The position numbers and the translations under genes were made by a program. DNA of 64,000 nucleotides, from contig NZ_CP036268.1 of assembly GCF_007744515.1 (NCBI RefSeq), positions 1,064,529-1,128,528 of the forward strand. Direction: 5' to 3'. Numbering within the stretch: position 1 is the first letter of the stretch; each line of letters opens with the position of its first letter. Source of the DNA: Stratiformator vulcanicus (GTDB taxonomy: Bacteria > Planctomycetota > Planctomycetia > Planctomycetales > Planctomycetaceae). The notes under the pieces were generated by a model that worked only from the letters and a program-made list of their open reading frames with translations, searched no databases and was not told the DNA's origin. Of the stretch, positions 1 through 8,441 are shown piece after piece.

Positions 1-67
1 GCTCGATAGTTCGAAAATCGTTCGCGAACAATTCCTTCACTGCTGGCGCCATCTCGTTTTCGGTCAT
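1..67 (-). CDS. Partial hypothetical protein (N terminus only)
   Basis: An ATG at 67 on the minus strand opens a frame that runs off the left edge of the window and starts MTENEMAPAVKELFAND. It lies 7 bases after the stop of the membrane protein at 75-707, with a GAGGT about 10 bases upstream, so the two are probably co-transcribed. Only 22 residues are visible, so no function can be assigned. Confidence 0.5.
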   Translation of the reverse strand, partial: MTENEMAPAVKELFANDFRTIE

Positions 68-74
68 CAGGGGG

Positions 75-707
75 CTACCTCGTGTGATCGGTCTCGAGCA
101 GGGCGGTCAGAGTCCCAATTAACTGCCGGTACCTGATGAGCCAACCGACAGTCAAGATCAATGTGCCGAGCCAGAGAAGCGAGAAGATAACAATGGCGAG
201 CACTGAGAGACTCCACTTAAGACGGTCCATTGCCGAAATCATCGCAAAGAACGGCAGCATCAAAAGAAGCGATGCGAGAACGTGACTGGCCGCGCTGTAC
301 CATAAAACCGAACATGCTAACCGCAACTTGATTCGAAAACGTTCCAAATTATTGATGGACGACATTGCCGCTTGCGCCTGCTCGAAATCTTCTAAGAAAT
401 CAACGTCTTGGAGTAGCTGGAGCGCCGTATCGAAGTCTATTTTTGATCGGCCCCGGTGTGCTTGATAAGCTTGCGCGAGGATTCGTGCCAGCGGGGGTAT
501 TAGCCTGTTACTCTCTATAGCAGCCACGGCATTCGGAAATTCTGACGAGAAGAATTGGTTGTGCAGTTCTTCTCTACGACTGAAAAAAGGCAATAGCACG
601 AGTTGCATCCATGCGGTGGCCCAAATTCCGATTGCAGTGAACCCACCGAAAAAGATGCGCCAGTCGAATTCGGCAGCAACAATCGATGCTTCTGCAAAAT
701 ACCACAA
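75..707 (-). CDS. Hypothetical membrane protein
   Basis: This is a 210-residue protein of no recognised family. An N-terminal hydrophobic segment (about residues 17-42) is followed by a soluble stretch of about 90 residues. Two more strongly hydrophobic segments (about 130-160 and 165-192) come before a short charged tail. The topology suggests three or four membrane spans with a cytoplasmic or periplasmic loop. It stops 7 bases before the partial gene at 1-67 and starts 13 bases after the stop of the gene at 720-1337, so all three look like one minus-strand unit. Its role is unknown. Confidence 0.6.
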   Translation of the reverse strand: MWYFAEASIVAAEFDWRIFFGGFTAIGIWATAWMQLVLLPFFSRREELHNQFFSSEFPNAVAAIESNRLIPPLARILAQAYQAHRGRSKIDFDTALQLLQDVDFLEDFEQAQAAMSSINNLERFRIKLRLACSVLWYSAASHVLASLLLMLPFFAMISAMDRLKWSLSVLAIVIFSLLWLGTLILTVGWLIRYRQLIGTLTALLETDHTR

Positions 708-719
708 AGTACGGCCCCG

Positions 720-1337
720 TCAGTCTAAGTCTGAAGACGACGATGAAACGCGTTTTGCTTCAGGATGAATGCTGTTTGTCGTCATAAGCGGATACCGGTG
801 ATAGACGTAACGAATGATTTGGCCGAGCGGTTTCGCACCAAACCGACTGACGACTGAGTCGATTGCTTCGCAATCGGCAGGTTTTTTTTGAAACAGCAAC
901 TCTCGCAACTTCGATGCAACCACCTTGCCGTCATCAGTCAACGTGAATACTTTCTCCCGGACTGGAATCGCTTGGTTCTCATTGGTGTCTCGGTCTGAGT
1001 CGGTGGCAATGTCTTCAAGAAGAAGAGCCTCTTCCCGTGTCGCGTAGACAGACTCGACTTCCCGCTCCTCAATTTCAACCAGCCCACATCCGTCAAGAAA
1101 GTCAACGGCTTCGTGAACTCCCTTCGAGAATGGGCCGAAGTTCCAAGGGACGAAGTCGAACATTCTCCCAATGCCCTCAAAGGGCGTTTCTTCTTCAAGA
1201 ATGAAAACAAGCTTCTGTAGTCGTGTGACGCCAGCGAGACTCCTCCGCCGAAGTAGCCTTTCATTTGCCTCGAGTATCAGCAACACGACATCCTCTGGGT
1301 CGAATTGGATATCTATTACTTTATGTGTCGCGTCCAT
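720..1337 (-). CDS. Hypothetical protein, possible SocA/Panacea- or YwgA-like domain
   Basis: The protein has 205 residues if it starts at the ATG at 1337. The open frame extends to 1520, but that upstream part runs through repeat-like intergenic sequence and looks non-coding. The central segment reads VTRLQKLVFILEEETPF, then VPWNFGPFSKGVHEAVDFL and a GLVE stretch. The order 'LQKLvFLl... fGPFS..v...l..L...GLv' resembles the helical domain of SocA-type antitoxins (Panacea/DUF4065) and of YwgA-like proteins. Those families are small cytoplasmic proteins, some of them antitoxins. No toxin partner is evident. The downstream neighbour is a membrane protein. The assignment is tentative. Confidence 0.5.
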   Translation of the reverse strand: MDATHKVIDIQFDPEDVVLLILEANERLLRRRSLAGVTRLQKLVFILEEETPFEGIGRMFDFVPWNFGPFSKGVHEAVDFLDGCGLVEIEEREVESVYATREEALLLEDIATDSDRDTNENQAIPVREKVFTLTDDGKVVASKLRELLFQKKPADCEAIDSVVSRFGAKPLGQIIRYVYHRYPLMTTNSIHPEAKRVSSSSSDLD

Positions 1338-1430
1338 ATCGGCCGAACCCTTCGTAGGGCACCTTGTGTTCAGATATCGTATCAGTGTTGACCCAAGTAT
1401 CGCAACACTGGCGGCTACCGCCGGGTGCCC

Positions 1431-1449
1431 CTGCGGGCTAGTCCCGCAG
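1431..1449. repeat. Short hairpin in intergenic repeat-like sequence
   Basis: CTGCGGG and CCCGCAG form a 7-bp stem around a 5-base loop. The hairpin lies in a GC-rich gap (1338-1583) between two convergent-looking minus genes. No T-tract follows, so it is not an obvious terminator. It resembles in size the hairpins at 4765 and 8325. Confidence 0.35.
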
Positions 1450-1583
1450 TGCGGCTGACTCGGACGGATGGAATTCCCGTTGCACGGCTTTCGTCCCGCC
1501 CAGAGGTTGAATCGATGCAACGTGGTGGCAGCCGATGGTCTCGATCCGAGCTGCCGGACAAGCCGGGCAGTGGCACCCTGTCG

Positions 1584-2444
1584 TCAACCTCCCGCGGCCT
1601 GACGTCTTCTTAACAACTCCTTTCGAATCGCCTCATCACTGATGTGGGCGTATTTTTCTTCGAGGGTTTGCGGTGGCGACGGTGTGGGTATTGGTGGCGG
1701 TGGGTTGGTCGGGTCCATCAGGCGTTCGGGGACGGGGTCGGCGAGCCAGGGGAGGGGTTCCTGGGGGAGCAGTGGTGGCAGCGGGGGGAAGTCGTAGAGG
1801 TTGTGGTTCGGTTTGATCTTTTCGGGGGGCGGTTCGAGCAGCGGGTCGGGGACTTTGCCGGTGCGGTCGTAGGCTTCCCAGTTGATGTGCAGCTTCTCGA
1901 TTGAGCCGAAGTGCTTGTAGATCGTGGCGAGCGAGAACCCGGCGTGGCGGTCGAGTTGCGTCGTCGTCACACGCACGTTGCCGAGATAGCGACGGACGTC
2001 GCCGTAGCCGTCGAGAATTTGCCGAAGGGTGTAGCGGCTGCGACCCTCCGTTTGCCAGCCGGGGTCCTCGCCCGCTTCACGCTTCAGGTCGGACCAGCCT
2101 TTCTCCGGGAAGTGCCGTCGGATCGTGGCTCGGGCGATGCCGGCGTGACTGCAGAACCGCTCCTGCGTGAGGAGCGTATCGGGATGGGTCTTCACGAACT
2201 CGCGCAGCCGCTTCACCAGACGCTTGCGGTCCCACGAGGGCGCGGCGGTGCCGCTTTTGCGTCGGCGATTACTGACCCCGGCGGCGTCGAGCAGTTCGCT
2301 CCAGCCGCCGGACGGGAAGTGGCGGTAAAGCGTGTTGGGGCTGACCTTCATTCGCCGCAGAAAGTCGCGGGAGGTGATCCGCACATCGGGCAGTTCGACG
2401 TACTCTTTCGCCTGAGCAATCAGGCGGTCGCGGGTGGCGGACAT
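1584..2444 (-). CDS. Protein with three tandem helix-turn-helix-like repeats
   Basis: The protein has 286 residues and starts at ATG 2444. Residues about 5-60, 70-125 and 135-195 are three related segments, each with the pattern 'lt..dF.r...vs..TlyrHFpsgGWsdL..aAG' (SPNTLYRHFPSGGWSELLDA, ARATIRRHFPEKGWSDLKRE, SLATIYKHFGSIEKLHINWE). This resembles the DNA-binding repeat associated with homing endonucleases and bacterial HTH modules. No endonuclease domain is present. A proline-rich linker (about 200-262) precedes a short charged C-terminal helix. A sequence-specific DNA-binding role is inferred. It stands alone, about 180 bases from the gene at 2622-3509. Confidence 0.6.
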   Translation of the reverse strand: MSATRDRLIAQAKEYVELPDVRITSRDFLRRMKVSPNTLYRHFPSGGWSELLDAAGVSNRRRKSGTAAPSWDRKRLVKRLREFVKTHPDTLLTQERFCSHAGIARATIRRHFPEKGWSDLKREAGEDPGWQTEGRSRYTLRQILDGYGDVRRYLGNVRVTTTQLDRHAGFSLATIYKHFGSIEKLHINWEAYDRTGKVPDPLLEPPPEKIKPNHNLYDFPPLPPLLPQEPLPWLADPVPERLMDPTNPPPPIPTPSPPQTLEEKYAHISDEAIRKELLRRRQAAGG

Positions 2445-2621
2445 TGTCGGAGGGTAGATTTTAGCGTGATCGTGAACAGTGAGACCGGTGTCAATATTGT
2501 GAGCCTGCGGGCGTCGCTTGGGAGGGGCACATCTGGTCCGACAAAGATGTTTTTAAAAATGAATGAGAATGATCGGCGGGTGCCGGGCGAGTGCCGTCCA
2601 GGCTGCCCTGTAGGAAATCAA

Positions 2622-3509
2622 TTAAGGGTCGTTGCTATTGGCGTCAGAAGATTTCTGTTTTGCCCGTTCTTCGATCTCGGCGTTGTATTTTTCGTGCGCG
2701 GCTCGTTCTTCAGCAGTAGCTTGCTTGGGGATGCCGTCGCTCCATTTCAGAAGCTTTCCGGCGCCGCGAAGCTGCTCCAGCAGGTCCGCGATTTCGCGAT
2801 GGCAGGCTTCGGTCTGAGAGATGATCAGCAAGCCGTCGAAGTGCTTAATGGTGCCGCCCACCCCGTCGATCTCGATCCATGGATGACCGCTCGCTGCATA
2901 AATAACTCGGATGAGGTCTTCCGTTGGAGGGAATTCCACGCACTGGGGTTCTTCGCTCTTTGAAATTCCACCATACGGTGAGGGCGAATTGTCGAGCCCG
3001 CGGCGCATCACAGCGTCTTCGATTAAGTCGCGGACGTTATAGACGCGGTTCTCCAGGATATCATCGGCCTCGGTTTGCGTTGTGATCACGCCGACTCCGC
3101 TGTCGTTTAACAATGCCAGGTCCATGGGTCGGATCATAATCCTGACGACATCACGCACGGAGACGGGTGACTTCTTAATCGACAGGGAAATCTCTTGGCC
3201 CGAGTCGATGCCGTGATCAATTAACGCCCGCTCGTCAAACCGAAATGTGATCCCGGTTCGATGCCCGAGTTCATCAATGACCTCGCTCAGAGGTGTTTCC
3301 TTGAATGAGAGTCCCGTGATCGATTTCTCAAGTTTAGCCTCCAGTTCTCGCTTCCGTTCGACTGTGCGGCTGCGGCCCTCGGGCGTGCCGGCGGTCGCCG
3401 CACTGATGGGCTTAAATTCTAACGCGGACTTCGCGGGGCCATCGCCCGAGGCCGAAGCCATCGAAGCGGCGAAGATCAGCATTGCCGTGATCGTTGTGCA
3501 ATAATTCAT
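2622..3509 (-). CDS. Secreted protein with secretin/TonB short N-terminal (STN)-like domain, copy 1
   Basis: The protein has 295 residues with an N-terminal signal peptide ending near ASAS. Residues about 45-130 match the STN/secretin-N pattern: a short amphipathic stretch, 'PLSEVIDELGHRTGITF', then 'VSVRDVVRIMIRPMDLALL'. A second region, about 150-250, contains 'YNVRDLI' and 'FDGLLIISQTEACHREI', like the later N-domains of secretins. No secretin pore domain follows, and the C terminus is a charged helix. It is a tandem paralogue of the protein at 3564-4487. Planctomycete genomes carry many such free-standing STN-like proteins of unknown function. It is probably periplasmic. Confidence 0.65.
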   Translation of the reverse strand: MNYCTTITAMLIFAASMASASGDGPAKSALEFKPISAATAGTPEGRSRTVERKRELEAKLEKSITGLSFKETPLSEVIDELGHRTGITFRFDERALIDHGIDSGQEISLSIKKSPVSVRDVVRIMIRPMDLALLNDSGVGVITTQTEADDILENRVYNVRDLIEDAVMRRGLDNSPSPYGGISKSEEPQCVEFPPTEDLIRVIYAASGHPWIEIDGVGGTIKHFDGLLIISQTEACHREIADLLEQLRGAGKLLKWSDGIPKQATAEERAAHEKYNAEIEERAKQKSSDANSNDP

Positions 3510-3563
3510 GAAACTCTCTCAGTGAGTATATCTTGGCCAGGGCAATCGAGATGAGGCGAGCGA

Positions 3564-4487
3564 TTAATCGCTATCTTTGGCAGCGCTCTCCTGCGATTTA
3601 TAATTTTCCTCGATCCGTCGGCGAAGCTGCTCGTTATAAGCGGCCTGTTCGGCCTTGTCTTCGGCGGTTGGGTTCTTCGGAAATCCTTCGCTCCAATCTC
3701 GGGACTCATCGGCGGCACGCAGTTGACGGAAGAGGTCGGCGATCTCGCGATGAACGCGCTGCGACTGATACACGACGAGCAGTCCTTGACGTTGATCGAG
3801 TGTCCCGCCGATTCCGTCGACGGCCAACCAGGGGCCGGTCGTCGTGGTGATTACGGCATTCATCAGTTCCGACATCGGATCGGCGTCCAAGCAAGGTCGC
3901 GGACCGGAACCGGGGAAGCAACCCATCGCGCCTGCAGAATTAAAGCCCCAAGGGCGACCTGCCCACTGCGTACCGCGGCTGACCGCTGCACCTTTCAAGA
4001 AGTTGCGAACATTGTAAACACGAACTTCAAGCGTTTTCTCTTCCACGTATCCGGTCGTGAGGCGAACAACTCCACTGTCATTAATCGCCACTAAATTAAG
4101 TGGCGTTAAGATTGCTCTCAAAGCGTCCCGCACCGTAATTTTAGCCTGCGCGGTGCTGAACTTAATTTCCGTTTCGAGGCTGATGCCCTCGTCGATTAGG
4201 GCCTCCTCCTCAATGAGAAACTCAATACCGGTTTGTTTGCTGAACTCGACAAGCACCGCGGAGAGTGGAATAAAATTGAACTCCACTCCCGGCATCGCTT
4301 CATCGAGCCTTCGTTCGAGTTTAAGCTTCCTTTCGATGGCCCGTCGCCGCCCTTCAGAAGTACCAGCGGTCGAGGCTCCAATGGGATCAATCGCAACGGG
4401 CTCTATCTCATCCTGACCCAGAACGAAGGTGCCTTTCCCCAAGAGGAACACTCCACACAGCACCGCCATCAAAGTGAATCGAACCAC
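3564..4487 (-). CDS. Secreted protein with STN-like domain, copy 2
   Basis: The protein has 307 residues. The start is a GTG at 4487, supported by AAGGAG seven bases upstream; an ATG six codons in is the alternative. A signal peptide (about residues 7-24) is followed by the same order of motifs as in the protein at 2622-3509: 'STAGTSEGRRRAIERKLKLE', 'PLSAVLVEFSKQTGIEF', 'ITVRDALRAILTPLNLVAI', 'VYNVRNFL' and 'RQGLLVVYQSQRVHREI'. Both proteins end in a WS(D/E)G-(I/F)PK segment and a charged helix. The pair arose by tandem duplication. A 54-base gap separates them, so they may be co-transcribed. Function unknown. Confidence 0.65.
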   Translation of the reverse strand: MVRFTLMAVLCGVFLLGKGTFVLGQDEIEPVAIDPIGASTAGTSEGRRRAIERKLKLERRLDEAMPGVEFNFIPLSAVLVEFSKQTGIEFLIEEEALIDEGISLETEIKFSTAQAKITVRDALRAILTPLNLVAINDSGVVRLTTGYVEEKTLEVRVYNVRNFLKGAAVSRGTQWAGRPWGFNSAGAMGCFPGSGPRPCLDADPMSELMNAVITTTTGPWLAVDGIGGTLDQRQGLLVVYQSQRVHREIADLFRQLRAADESRDWSEGFPKNPTAEDKAEQAAYNEQLRRRIEENYKSQESAAKDSD

Positions 4488-4930
4488 CTTTGGTCTCCTT
4501 CAAGCCTAGAGTCGCTACAACGTTCACCCTCGCAGGTGGTGTGCAAGTTTTCAATTGAAGACTTGCGATAGCATGTGCCTCCGGCGTATGACGCAGGATG
4601 GCCCGGAGGTCATCATCTCCGGGCGGCGCAGCCGCAAGAGGTTTGGTGTGCGGTTCCGTTGACCGAGGGGCATATCGAATCACCGCCAGCACCGGCTCGA
4701 TTTTGGTCTCGAACCGGCGTCGTGCATTGAGAGTTCCACCCCACAACCACTTGTCGCTTCGCGACCCGGACTTGTGACGTCCGGGCTACCCGCACGGGTG
4801 GGTCGGATGTTTCACGTTTGGCTGATGGAAATCAATTTGCCTGTTGCTGTAAGATGGGCCTCGAGGTTCAGTTGGAGGATCATCTCAACTTCTGTCGGGC
4901 CGAACCCTAAATTTGCGGGAAAGTGCAGAC
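4488..4930. other. Intergenic region with a hairpin repeat
   Basis: This region lies between divergent genes (the GTG-start STN gene and the kinase). It must hold both promoters, but I cannot name convincing -35/-10 pairs. It contains the hairpin CCCGGAC (4765-4771), a 7-base loop, and GTCCGGG (4779-4785), followed by CTACCCGC. The same geometry recurs at 8325. A GGAGG at 4874-4878 is too far from the kinase start to act as its ribosome site. Confidence 0.5.
4765..4793 (+). repeat. 7-bp-stem hairpin followed by CTACCCGC, copy 1
   Basis: The stem is CCCGGAC/GTCCGGG around a 7-base loop, followed directly by CTACCCGC. The loop sequence differs from copy 2 at 8325-8353, while stem length, loop length and tail are the same. 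Confidence 0.55.
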
Positions 4931-7900
4931 ATGACGGGCGGTGAAGCAGATCGAACGCCCCCCGAGGTTGCCGGTGATTTCGAGGAGCCGGAGATGTCGG
5001 TCAACTCGGACAATCTTGAGACCCTGCTGCAGAGCGCATCGCGTCCGCGGGCGGTCTCGGATCGTCTGGGCGAGGGGATCGGCCAGATCGGCGAGTACGT
5101 CCTGCTGGAGAAGATCGGCCAGGGCGGCATGGGGATGGTCTTCAAGGCCTGGCAGCCGAGCCTCTCGCGGACCGTCGCCTTGAAGACGCTGCTCGTCGGC
5201 GAGCACGCGCAGTTGACCGAACTGCAGCGGTTCCGGTCCGAAGCCGAGGCGATGGCAGGTCTGGAACACCCGGGCATCGTGCCGGTCTACGAGGTGGGGG
5301 AGGCGGACCGACTCGCGTTCTTCAGCATGACGTTCGTCGAAGGACCGACGTTGAAGGACCGGCTCGACGAGGGGCCTCTTCCGGCAAACGAGGCCGCGGC
5401 GATGCTGGCTGATATTGCCGATGCCATAGGTTACGCCCACGGCAACGGGGTGATCCACCGCGACCTCAAACCGGGCAACATCTTAATCAATACCGAAGGC
5501 AAACCGCTCGTCGCCGACTTCGGCCTCTCGAAACGAATTAAAGGCGAAAGCGAGCAACTGACCGCGACCGGTAACGTGCTGGGGACCCCCAGTTACATGG
5601 CCCCCGAACAGGCCGGAGCCAAACAGGAACTGACTCCCGCGGCAGACATCTACGCCCTCGGTGCGCTGCTTTATGACATGCTGACGGGTCGCCCGCCGTT
5701 CCAGGCGGCCAGCGTGATGGACACCTTAATGCAGGTCATGCAGGACGACCCGGTCGCGCCGCGATCGCTCAATCCGAAGGTGAATCGCGACCTGGAAACG
5801 ATCTGCCTGAAGTGCCTGCAGAAGGAGCCATCGCAGCGGTACGCGACGGCAGGGGACCTCGCGACCGATCTCCGCAAGTGGCTCGCGGACGAACCGATCG
5901 CGGCCCGCCGGGCGACGGCGAGCGAGCGGGCTTTTAAATGGGTCCGCCGTCACCCGGCATTAACGACGGCAATCGCGCTAACGTTCCTGGCGATGTTCGG
6001 CCTGGGGGCGGCGATGGTCGCCGTGCAGGACAATACACGGCTGCAGGACTCGCTCGCCGAAACCGAGGCGGCCCGCAACGAGGAACGCACCGCCCGGCGG
6101 GAAGCGGAAGACGCGCGGAGCGAAGAAGCCTTGGCCCGCGCGACGGCAGAGCAGGCCGTGCTCGAAGCGAAACAAGCCGATTACCTCCGAAAGATCGCGC
6201 TCGCGAGTGCGCACTGGGAGTTACGCGAAGCCTATGAGATTCCGGCGATACTTGAATCCATTCCGGAGGAATCGCGGGGCTGGGAATGGCGTTACTTCAA
6301 CCGACTCGTGAACCAGCACGAGAAGGAGTTCCAGTGGCAGGCCGATAACCTCGTTATGGAGGCCGACTTCCTGTCAGACGGAAGGCGACTGGTCTGTGGG
6401 GCAGTGGAAGTTGCCGTCGGCGACCCCTGGCTGCAGTGCATTGACGCTGAGACGGGCGCCGTCCACTGGCGACGAGACGCGACTCTCGAAAACCAGAATA
6501 GTGGATTTCCGTGGTGCCTCGATACGCGAGATCGCCTCACGATTCGACTCGCCTCACACGGGATGTGCCGCAGTATTCTGATCATCGACGCTCGAACGGG
6601 CGAGACCATTCGCGAAATCGCTATGCCTGATGACCGCAATTTGCGGCAGACTCGGGCAATCACCGTCAATCCGGACGGTTCGCTGCTCGCCGCGAACTTC
6701 GTCGTCGTCGTCGGAAAACGAATCTGGCGTATCAAAGTTTGGAATACGGAAACCGGCGAGCAAGTGGCAGAGAAAGAATTGGACTACGGCCCGTCAATAA
6801 CTTTTCTGGATGATCACCGCCTCCTGATTTCGCCATTTACTGCAGAACAAAAATCGATCGAAGTCTGGGATATTCTCGCGGACACGATCGGGCCGTGTGA
6901 GTTTAATTTCCCTCGCTGGACGAACTCGTTCGCTAGAGCGAATGATGTTGCCCTAATCGGGTTCGCAGGTTCGATCGTCGAGGCGCCGGCGCGAACATGC
7001 CTCGGGTTCGAGGTGCGACGAGGTGCCGATTTGGAACTCGTCACCCGCGTCGACCAAGCATGCCGCAAAATCGCGTTGCGCTCTGACGGGGCAAAAGTTG
7101 CGGCCCCTTCGATAGCCGAGCGGTCGGCGGTTATCTATAGCACCGGGACTGGCGAGCGCGAGGACGCTTTCCCGGGCCATCGTGCCCCGGTGAAGTCGGC
7201 TAAGTTCTCACCGGACGGACGCCATCTCGTCACGGCAGCGGACCGGTCTATTCGCGTCTGGGATTGTGATCCTGAAAATCGAATCCGGTCGGTCACGATC
7301 CTTCCGAGCATCCCCGTTTGCGTCGACTTTGCCCCCGACGGCAAAACAGTCGCGGTAGGCGGGAACGCCATGCTCGCGGTCGCGTCCGCCGAGACTGGTC
7401 GCGTTCTGCAGTCATGGTCGTCCACGAAGAACCGAATGAATTCCGTCTATTTCGTCGAAGATGGTGAGCGGCTCATTTCCGGGGGTTGGGACGGGCGGCT
7501 CGAGAAGTGGAATTGGAAGGACACGACCCCTTCGGCCGAACTGATTTATCGTACGGCCGCAGCGTTCCATTACATCGCAAAGCCTGTCGACGGATCGGTG
7601 ATCATTTCGGCAACCCATAACGGCGGACATAGAGGCCATTTTCTCGTGAGGGTTAACGCCACGACCGGCGCGGTACTTGATACGTGTGTAGTTAGAGGAG
7701 GATGCCGAGGCCTCGCAATGAGTCCGGACGGGATGCGTCTCGCCGCCGGCTTCCTCGGCGGCGGCGTCTCTCTCCATACTTCGACAGGTCTGGATTTGCA
7801 GATGGAGAACAGGGCGGTCGACAGCTCGCTAGAGATCATCTTCGGAAGTGATTCCGAGTCAGTCCTTTTCGGCGGTTTTGGCGGAACGTTGACCGCGTTA

Positions 7901-8197
7901 AGCGTTCGCAACGGGAAATCGTCCACACGGGAGTTAGCCGACGGCGGCACGATCGGCGGTCTTGCCCTCAGCCCGGACGGAACGCGATTGGCCGTCGGTG
8001 TTGGCAATACGGTCCGCCTGCTCGATCCGTCGACCTTGCAGACGATCGTAACCCTCCGCGGGCATATGCTCGACGTGGAGGCCCTCGCCTTCAGTCCCGA
8101 CGGGAATCGGCTCGCTTCGGTTGCCAAAGACAAGACCCTCCGCATCTGGAACGCCACGCCGGTCGAGGATAAGACCATCGTGATCGGCGGGGATTGA
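4931..8197 (+). CDS. Serine/threonine protein kinase with WD40 repeat C-terminal region
   Basis: The protein has 1088 residues from ATG 4931 (GGGA about 10 bases upstream); an in-frame TTG six codons earlier is less likely. The kinase domain spans residues about 55-325. Its motifs are the glycine loop GQGGMGMV (63-70), VALK with Lys85, HRDLKPGN (His176) and DFGLSKR (196 onward), then APEQ. A membrane segment (about 340-360) is followed by an Ala/Glu/Arg-rich coiled coil (about 365-415). About 650 residues of WD40-type repeats follow, with 'FSPDGrrLvtA..D..irvWd' in several copies. It is a Hanks-type receptor kinase with a presumably extracytoplasmic propeller. Planctomycetes encode many such fusions. 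It is a single-gene unit. Confidence 0.93.
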   Translation: MTGGEADRTPPEVAGDFEEPEMSVNSDNLETLLQSASRPRAVSDRLGEGIGQIGEYVLLEKIGQGGMGMVFKAWQPSLSRTVALKTLLVGEHAQLTELQRFRSEAEAMAGLEHPGIVPVYEVGEADRLAFFSMTFVEGPTLKDRLDEGPLPANEAAAMLADIADAIGYAHGNGVIHRDLKPGNILINTEGKPLVADFGLSKRIKGESEQLTATGNVLGTPSYMAPEQAGAKQELTPAADIYALGALLYDMLTGRPPFQAASVMDTLMQVMQDDPVAPRSLNPKVNRDLETICLKCLQKEPSQRYATAGDLATDLRKWLADEPIAARRATASERAFKWVRRHPALTTAIALTFLAMFGLGAAMVAVQDNTRLQDSLAETEAARNEERTARREAEDARSEEALARATAEQAVLEAKQADYLRKIALASAHWELREAYEIPAILESIPEESRGWEWRYFNRLVNQHEKEFQWQADNLVMEADFLSDGRRLVCGAVEVAVGDPWLQCIDAETGAVHWRRDATLENQNSGFPWCLDTRDRLTIRLASHGMCRSILIIDARTGETIREIAMPDDRNLRQTRAITVNPDGSLLAANFVVVVGKRIWRIKVWNTETGEQVAEKELDYGPSITFLDDHRLLISPFTAEQKSIEVWDILADTIGPCEFNFPRWTNSFARANDVALIGFAGSIVEAPARTCLGFEVRRGADLELVTRVDQACRKIALRSDGAKVAAPSIAERSAVIYSTGTGEREDAFPGHRAPVKSAKFSPDGRHLVTAADRSIRVWDCDPENRIRSVTILPSIPVCVDFAPDGKTVAVGGNAMLAVASAETGRVLQSWSSTKNRMNSVYFVEDGERLISGGWDGRLEKWNWKDTTPSAELIYRTAAAFHYIAKPVDGSVIISATHNGGHRGHFLVRVNATTGAVLDTCVVRGGCRGLAMSPDGMRLAAGFLGGGVSLHTSTGLDLQMENRAVDSSLEIIFGSDSESVLFGGFGGTLTALSVRNGKSSTRELADGGTIGGLALSPDGTRLAVGVGNTVRLLDPSTLQTIVTLRGHMLDVEALAFSPDGNRLASVAKDKTLRIWNATPVEDKTIVIGGD

Positions 8198-8324
8198 GTC
8201 TCGCCATCGCCAGAGCCCGGCCGGCCCGACGGGTGCGTGTCGCCCCCGCAGTGCGTGGTTGGCTCGCTTACTGCACAATGTCCACACGTGTTGCGTCGCG
8301 AACAACATCTTGTGCCTGTCGGCA

Positions 8325-8353
8325 CCCGGCCGAGGATCGGCCGGGCTACCCGC
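8325..8353 (+). repeat. 7-bp-stem hairpin followed by CTACCCGC, copy 2
   Basis: The stem CCCGGCC/GGCCGGG encloses a 7-base loop and is followed by CTACCCGC, the same geometry as at 4765-4793. It lies between the kinase gene and the convergent DUF1501 gene. No T-run follows, so it is probably a dispersed repeat rather than a terminator. Confidence 0.55.
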
Positions 8354-8441
8354 TTAATGTGTTTGGCGGCTCCTCCCCCATGGCCACGCGTCATGTGGCA
8401 CTCACCCCTCACCTCTAAACGCTCACCCGTCGCGCAGCGAC

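Noticed and set aside
1911-2963. Plus-strand frame of about 350 residues over the HTH-repeat gene and STN gene
   Set aside because: The minus-strand genes have clear domains and start sites. The plus frame spans two genes and the gap between them, so it is a shadow.
7570-8412. Open frame of about 280 residues antisense to the kinase end
   Set aside because: It overlaps conserved WD40 repeats and has repeat-like Arg/Pro composition with no recognisable fold.
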